Of a stretch of 64,000 nucleotides of DNA, positions 63,401 to 64,000 are shown piece after piece. Both the position numbers and the translations under genes were made by a program. Under the pieces are notes generated by a model. The model ran no database searches. It had not been told where the DNA came from and worked only from the letters and a program-made list of their open reading frames with translations. This DNA comes from Oscillospiraceae bacterium Zagget12 (GTDB taxonomy: Bacteria; Bacillota; Clostridia; UBA1381): positions 59,013 to 123,012 of the forward strand of contig MSHM01000027.1 in assembly GCA_001941225.1 (NCBI GenBank). Direction: 5' to 3'. Each line of letters begins with the position of its first letter. Position 1 is the stretch's first letter.

Positions 63401-64000
63401 CCGTCGGTTGTCGCGGTATTGTCGCTGATTGTGCCGTCTTCCATGGTGAATTCAGCATAGGCGTAACTATCATAATAGTTAAGGTACACACCGCCGCCGT
63501 ATTCTGCGGTATTGCTGCTGACTTCACCATTGGTCATTTCGAGGTCGCCTTCTTGTACAAAAATACCGCCGCCGTATGTTGCGGTATTGCCGCTGATTTC
63601 GCTGTCTACTAAATGAATTATTCCTCCATCATTAATATATAAACCTCCGCCCTTTTCAGCAGAATTACCTTTTATAGTAGTACCGTTGTATATATATAGA
63701 CCACCATTAAGATATATGCCGCCGCCGCCGCAGGGAATATTGCTGTCATCTTCTACCTTATTGCCGCTGATTTCGCCGCCGTACATATAAAAATAAACAT
63801 CATTTCCTGATACACCGCCGCCTGCTGTTTTTGCAGTATTATTACTGATAGTACCGTCGTTCATTATAAACGTGTTGCTAATGTCACCAATATATACACC
63901 GCCGCCCTCATATGTTGTTGCTTTATTGCCGCTGATTGTGCCGCCGTTCATGGTAAATGTAGAACCAGTTGCATCATTTCTAATGGATACACCGCCGCCG
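60457..64000 (-). CDS. Very large secreted beta-helix repeat protein with C-terminal dockerin, N-terminus outside window
   Basis: The frame stays open to the window edge (about 1180 residues visible), so the start is to the right. At least 26 repeats of about 20-27 residues with the form GGGVYxxDxxxFTMSGGEISxNTA fill 61.9-64.0 kb; this is the right-handed parallel beta-helix (Pmp/parallel-repeat) pattern of adhesins and polysaccharide-binding proteins. A non-repeat region of about 420 residues follows with Ig-like features. The last ~65 residues resemble a type I dockerin: a degenerate first half (GQINLYDLSAVTSYFGY) and a good calcium loop DLNRDGKIDSRDIALVL. The dockerin would dock to a cohesin elsewhere; none is in this window. 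High Asn/Thr/Gly content fits an extracellular protein. Confidence 0.85.
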   Translation of the reverse strand, partial: GGGVSIRNDATGSTFTMNGGTISGNKATTYEGGGVYIGDISNTFIMNDGTISNNTAKTAGGGVSGNDVYFYMYGGEISGNKVEDDSNIPCGGGGIYLNGGLYIYNGTTIKGNSAEKGGGLYINDGGIIHLVDSEISGNTATYGGGIFVQEGDLEMTNGEVSSNTAEYGGGVYLNYYDSYAYAEFTMEDGTISDNTATTDGGGVYVNNYCEFTMTGGEISNNTVTDTYSEGGGVYLGESSTFTMSAGEISNNTVVRGGGGVYIYFRAKFTMSQNATISDNTATDASDSEGGGVYVCGEFTMSDNAAISGNTARFRGSGVYLNDNSTLFTMSGGEISGNGAIDTCSYGGGVYINCDNTFTMSGGTIGDNGAANGGGVYLNDNTDFIMENDAEINGNTAEYGGGVYAGIYSDFTMSDNATISGNGGINCNSGGGVYLYGENGYYTTFTMNDGTISDNTATHGGGVYVNDYGVFEMSSGEISNNTATEEGGSVYVRGDTSYSGFTMSGGTISNSSADWGGGVYNENGKTTLSGGEISDNTATKGGGMYVDDSSELAVSRGSIISNSAEYGGGVYVTSTFTMSGGEISDNTSTNDGGGIYSYGGTATMTGGEISYNSADNNGGGVALDNHSTVAMENATITQNTAGNRGGGVYAESDTFTATDCTITYNTIDSNNRSQGGGIYADDAVTLTDTEVSNNVADNGGGAYINGGTFTLAGSSSVTGNTDNSSENNNVYIKSGKTITIDDSTTFFGSAGVTSAVAPTETELVDVTGTNDDDYSTRFASDNTLYRIINGDNNVVQLALSYAEDLYVSLEETGTDDVYNIVLKGDIDGNEAPIEKFTSAQLKFVLSDENSKNETCDITSTGALTVTANTDEYIGLINNGDGEYEFNMDGTATSITAKSITLGTVKVSGLGKYSLTLVTDGYDNIVNCSGDNNGTYYFIDETIDDTAIYDNPYGTLYLDILTVPAENEIIPDSVNLTINVMFPNRVYSQTAAYTDMKVAVDSSVESYYPDETITLGSNGSSTTADTTIGYVTPQTGSTGYYGYVIKTTVAAGYRTALTFTGSGYRTCSASVVPDSDATEVTVNVWNNAMDEATHPVITVDGVEDSTTYTDITFLAGDIKEPIGQINLYDLSAVTSYFGYNATDDEIESPSDSYIAKYLCNDLNRDGKIDSRDIALVLVAWGK

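Noticed and set aside
61259..63612. Several plus-strand frames rich in TPPP and LPL across the beta-helix gene
   Set aside because: They are shadows of GGGV codons on the other strand; regular repeats make them long but there are no ribosome sites.
61900..64000. Regularly repeated DNA that could be mistaken for a CRISPR or satellite array
   Set aside because: Units vary in length and sequence, are not palindromic, and encode the GGGVY-type repeats of one open frame.

Overview
The window looks like chromosomal DNA of an endospore-forming anaerobe of the class Clostridia. Spore genes are present (ylbJ, yqfC, yqfD, tepA-ylzJ). Gene orders are those of Bacillota (phoH-ybeY-era-yqzL-recO, secA-prfB, ctsR-mcsA-mcsB-clpC, rplU-rpmA-obgE, S4-recF-remB-gyrB). 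Rubrerythrin and desulfoferrodoxin point to anaerobic life. Carbohydrate use shows in GH2, GH3 and GH43 enzymes and a dockerin-tailed beta-helix protein, which suggests a plant-fibre-rich or gut habitat. The genus cannot be fixed from sequence alone.

Layout. 1-2.5 kb: 3' part of a GH2 glycosidase. 2.7-4.6 kb: superoxide reductase and rubrerythrin behind three small unassigned genes. 4.7-12.6 kb: a six-gene minus-strand operon for a surface glycan (GT4-CsaB fusion, MurJ-type flippase, O-antigen-ligase-like protein, GT4, two DUF4330-like membrane proteins). 12.7-26.1 kb: housekeeping and sporulation genes (tyrS, ylzJ, tepA, metA, rpsT, recO, yqzL, era, ybeY, phoH, yqfD, yqfC, ylbJ, obgE, rpmA, rplU) and an LCP ligase. 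26.3-30.4 kb: secreted GH43 enzyme with a divergent AraC regulator. 30.5-36.8 kb: a possible small RNA, prfB (programmed frameshift), secA, a nucleotidyltransferase and prs. 37.0-40.6 kb: a folate operon (folC-HD, folP, folBK) behind a THF riboswitch with terminator. 40.7-45.2 kb: the CtsR heat-shock operon with promoter and operator. 45.3-53.3 kb: an Asn/Gln-rich peptide, recJ, relA, S4 protein, recF, remB, gyrB. 53.4-60.3 kb: membrane protein, AEC carrier, B12-type radical SAM protein, GH3 glucosidase, NA37 protein, Rrf2 regulator. 60.5 kb to the right edge: 3' part of a very large repeat protein with a C-terminal dockerin.

Three DNA-level patterns stand out. First, a 106-bp palindromic-end element is present twice in full and once reduced to its ends; all three copies lie inside operon transcripts (glycan operon, folate operon, heat-shock leader), and one supplies a stop codon. 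Second, a 13-base motif, TTTTAGTGTCCCC and close variants, occurs six times in all three reading frames of the GH3 gene and again around the ylbJ/obgE junction. Third, regulatory RNA and operator sites are easy to read: the THF riboswitch, a perfect CtsR box, the RF2 frameshift site and a set of SigA-type promoters with 16-17 base spacing.

Most genes are ordinary and well supported. The least understood parts are the DUF4330/ligase/CsaB glycan operon, the 3.7-4.6 kb small-gene trio, the Asn/Gln-rich peptide, the possible small RNA at 30.5-30.7 kb and the two repeat families.
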